Part shown: in pieces, positions 6,501-8,043 of the stretch
Layout of the letters: every line of letters starts with the position of its first letter
Numbering within the stretch: the stretch's first letter is position 1
Assembly (NCBI GenBank): GCA_021779435.1
Contig: JAJYAR010000099.1
Span: 1-8,043 of the forward strand
Reading direction: 5' to 3'
Source: a bacterium
Lineage (GTDB): Bacteria; Verrucomicrobiota; Verrucomicrobiae; JAJYAR01
DNA: 8,043 bases
The notes under the pieces: model-generated
The model's database searches: none
What the model was told of the DNA's origin: nothing
Seen by the model: the letters and a program-made list of their open reading frames with translations, nothing else
Translations under genes and position numbers: made by a program

Positions 6501-6520
6501 CCGGCCTCCGCAGAGGCCGG
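6501..6520. repeat. 20-nt palindromic hairpin, copy 1
   Basis: CCGGCCTC-CGCA-GAGGCCGG forms a perfect 8-bp stem with a tetraloop. There is no T run on either side. It shares size, loop length and outer CCGG...CCGG base pairs with the hairpin at 6579-6598 while the inner four pairs differ in a compensated way, as expected for members of one structured repeat family. Confidence 0.65.
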
Positions 6521-6578
6521 GGATTTGCGGCCGGGACGGGGCCGGACCGCTGGGCCGCTGGGCCGGCGGCGACATACC

Positions 6579-6598
6579 CCGGGGTCAGCGGACCCCGG
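6579..6598. repeat. 20-nt palindromic hairpin, copy 2
   Basis: CCGGGGTC-AGCG-GACCCCGG forms a perfect 8-bp stem with a tetraloop, followed by CTACA. Its left half and loop recur exactly at 6661-6672 across the end of the hydrolase gene. No T tract accompanies it, so it is not a typical terminator, though it lies about 70 nt downstream of the hydrolase stop on the minus strand and could protect the 3' end of the transcript. Confidence 0.65.
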
Positions 6599-6658
6599 CT
6601 ACAAACAGGCATCGCAACCGGCGACATGAATCCGCCGCGTTCGCGATGACGGCCCCAA

Positions 6659-6680
6659 TCCCGGGGTCAGCGGTCCGGGA
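6659..6680. repeat. Degenerate palindrome copy 3, overlapping the hydrolase stop codon
   Basis: A 14-nt direct repeat CCCGGGGTCAGCGG is shared between 6660-6673 and 6578-6591. Here the right half is altered so that TCCCGG (6659-6664) pairs with CCGGGA (6675-6680) around a 10-nt loop. The TGA of the hydrolase gene (6669-6667) and its last four or so codons lie inside the element. Confidence 0.55.
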
Positions 6681-8043
6681 GGTCCCGATTCATCTTCGCC
6701 CACGCGCGTTCCACCTCTTCCGTGGCAGGCACTTCGCCGCGACACGCCTTGACGAAATGTTCCTGCGCGGGGTGTATCGGCGCAATCCGACCGGCGACCA
6801 GGGCGTCCATGTACCGCCCGAGTTCGCGGATGAAATAGGCTTCCCTTGCCGTGTACTGCTTCCCGAGCGGCAGGCTGTAACCGCCGCGGAAAAGCTCCCG
6901 CATGTGGTCCTCCGGGAAAGGCGCCTTCACCTCGGCGATCACGTCCACCACGCGCTGGATCAGCGCGGGATCGCGCAGCACGCCCTGGTGCGTGGCGTTG
7001 AACCCGAACTGCACGGTGGCCTCGCGTTGCGCCGCGGGCGTCAACTGACTCGAAAGCGGCACGACCCCGTCGCTCGCCTCGCCCAGTCGCACCGAGCGGT
7101 CGTCCCCAAACGTGTAGAACAGATGGTAACGAAGGGTGCCGGGCAACGCACGGGAATGGAGCTGCCGGATGAACCTGCTGTCAGGATCGAGATCCCGCCA
7201 GGAAGGAATGACCACCGGCGCATTTTTGCTTCGGCTCGCCGCGGGATGGCCGCCCAGGGGGCTGGCGATCGTGATCAGCCGCGCAACCGTGTTTTCACCG
7301 GGCCTGCCCGTCATCCGGTTCAGCGCGTCACGCACCACGAGGCCGCCCATGCTGTGCGCGACGATCACCACGGGCACCTGGTCCTGGGGAATGACCTTCC
7401 CGGAGAGAAAGATCCGGTGAAACATCGCGCTCAGCTGCCCGAGATCGGTGCCGGACGCATAATGGAAAAACCAGACCTGGTATTTCGTGCGGTCGATTTT
7501 CTCGATGATGGACGCGAACTCACGGGCGGAGCCGCCGATTCCGTGGACAAAGATCACTGGAATCCTGTAGCCGACCTGTTCGTCGAGGGCGTAGAACATC
7601 ATCGGCGCCCGTTCGAGAAAGGCCGCGGGTTGATAGAGTCCCAGCTCCGCCATCTCGGGAGAAAAGATCGGGTCGTCGAGCGTGCGCAGCGTGCCTTTGG
7701 GGAAGAAACAGGACTCCGCCGGGGCGCTCGCGACGCGGGCCGCCACGCGCAGCGCGGGCGGAGCCGCGGCCTGCCCCTTGCCTCCAAGTTCGATATCCAC
7801 ACCACCCTTCACGCGGTCGTCGGCATTTTCCGGATGCACCGACAGGCTTCGCGAACCGACCACCTCGCCCGCGGTGTACTGCCCGTCACCATTGATGTCG
7901 CAGGCGACCAGGAGCCGGTACTCCCCTTCGGGAAGATTCAGCCCGTAATAGGTGTTGAACTCGCAGCCGTTGCTCACGTCCACGACTTCATCCGGCGAGA
8001 ACCGGTCGGACACCGCGATCACCGCGACGGCGCGCCCGTGCGA
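6667..8043 (-). CDS. PGAP1/lipase-type alpha/beta hydrolase with C-terminal MaoP (DUF413)-like domain, N-terminus cut off
   Basis: The frame is open to the window edge; 458 codons are visible and the true start is outside. Numbering is from the GTG codon at 8022. Residues about 1-80 are a beta-rich segment with LVACDINGDGQYTAGEVVG, a Ca-loop-like D-x-N-x-D-G motif typical of secreted proteins. Residues about 150-360 are a serine hydrolase of PGAP1/DUF676 type: VIFVHGIGG (oxyanion region, 157-164), VAHSMGG with nucleophile S224, probable acid D318 in ASDGVVPLSS, and probable H345 in FNATHQGVL. Acyl-ester hydrolysis is likely; the substrate is unknown. Residues about 376-448 match the small bacterial family MaoP/DUF413, notably EHFVKACRGE, VPATEEVERAWAK against VAVCRGE, PVTEAERVWSK in E. 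coli MaoP (from memory). The frame is continuous through the junction. A signal peptide would be expected upstream but cannot be seen. The stop codon lies in a small palindromic repeat. Confidence 0.88.
   Translation of the reverse strand, partial: SHGRAVAVIAVSDRFSPDEVVDVSNGCEFNTYYGLNLPEGEYRLLVACDINGDGQYTAGEVVGSRSLSVHPENADDRVKGGVDIELGGKGQAAAPPALRVAARVASAPAESCFFPKGTLRTLDDPIFSPEMAELGLYQPAAFLERAPMMFYALDEQVGYRIPVIFVHGIGGSAREFASIIEKIDRTKYQVWFFHYASGTDLGQLSAMFHRIFLSGKVIPQDQVPVVIVAHSMGGLVVRDALNRMTGRPGENTVARLITIASPLGGHPAASRSKNAPVVIPSWRDLDPDSRFIRQLHSRALPGTLRYHLFYTFGDDRSVRLGEASDGVVPLSSQLTPAAQREATVQFGFNATHQGVLRDPALIQRVVDVIAEVKAPFPEDHMRELFRGGYSLPLGKQYTAREAYFIRELGRYMDALVAGRIAPIHPAQEHFVKACRGEVPATEEVERAWAKMNRDLPDR

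Larger units (their letters stand above)
6222..6666. other. Gene-free stretch between the hydrolase and rlmF, rich in small repeats
   Basis: I see no convincing gene here. The open frames crossing it on the plus strand continue antisense to rlmF and lack recognisable protein features. From left to right it holds the palindrome at 6261-6272, an unremarkable GC-rich part (about 6273-6455), a 10-bp tandem repeat (6462-6491), a perfect hairpin (6501-6520), a two-copy CCGCTGGG direct repeat (about 6547-6562), and a second hairpin of the same design (6579-6598). A third, degenerate copy begins at its right end and runs into the hydrolase gene. Confidence 0.6.

Noticed and set aside
6547..6562. Two-copy CCGCTGGG direct repeat
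   Set aside because: A short duplication in GC-rich DNA with no sign of function; it is mentioned only in the intergenic description.
5283..6629. Plus-strand open frame of about 450 codons opposite rlmF
   Set aside because: It is antisense to a full-length RlmF and continues through the intergenic repeats. It shows no domain or signal.
1..8043. CRISPR array, transposase, integrase, tRNA, rRNA or defence genes
   Set aside because: I looked on both strands for regular repeat-spacer spacing, insertion-sequence ends and the usual protein motifs, and found none.

Overview
The window is GC-rich and every gene I can support lies on the minus strand, so genes are described from high to low coordinates. 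There are seven: five complete protein genes plus one gene cut by each window edge, and a set of small palindromic intergenic repeats. An RlmF-type rRNA methyltransferase, a secreted pectin-degrading fusion enzyme, a MaoP/DUF413-like domain and abundant TTCGCG-type intergenic repeats suggest a Verrucomicrobiota chromosome, perhaps Opitutaceae. That assignment is inference from gene content; there is no taxonomic marker in the window.

Layout from the right edge. (1) >8043-6667: a large serine alpha/beta hydrolase of PGAP1/lipase type with an N-terminal D-x-N-x-D-G segment and, unusually, a C-terminal stretch that looks like the MaoP/DUF413 family. (2) 6222-6666: a non-coding stretch holding two 20-nt perfect hairpins of the same architecture, a related third copy that contains the hydrolase stop codon, and a 10-bp tandem TTCGCGTCCA repeat. 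(3) 6221-5310: rlmF, 23S rRNA m6A1618 methyltransferase. (4) 5132-3471: a secreted two-domain enzyme, SGNH pectin/rhamnogalacturonan acetylesterase (CE12-like) followed by pectin methylesterase (CE8). (5) 3361-3435: an imperfect palindrome built from the same TTCGCG motif. (6) 3201-2890 and 2873-2418: a small membrane protein and a lipoprotein, both unrecognised, probably one transcription unit. (7) 2245-533, 438-49 and 52-<1: a soluble PAS-PAS histidine kinase, a single-domain receiver and the start of a second receiver protein, forming a likely two-component operon. The last two genes overlap by ATGA.

No defence system, CRISPR array, phage, transposase, tRNA or rRNA is visible. It reads as ordinary chromosome: carbohydrate degradation, housekeeping rRNA modification and signalling. 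The points most worth a second look are the hydrolase-MaoP-like fusion, the palindromic repeat family and the strong hairpin in the leader of the kinase gene.
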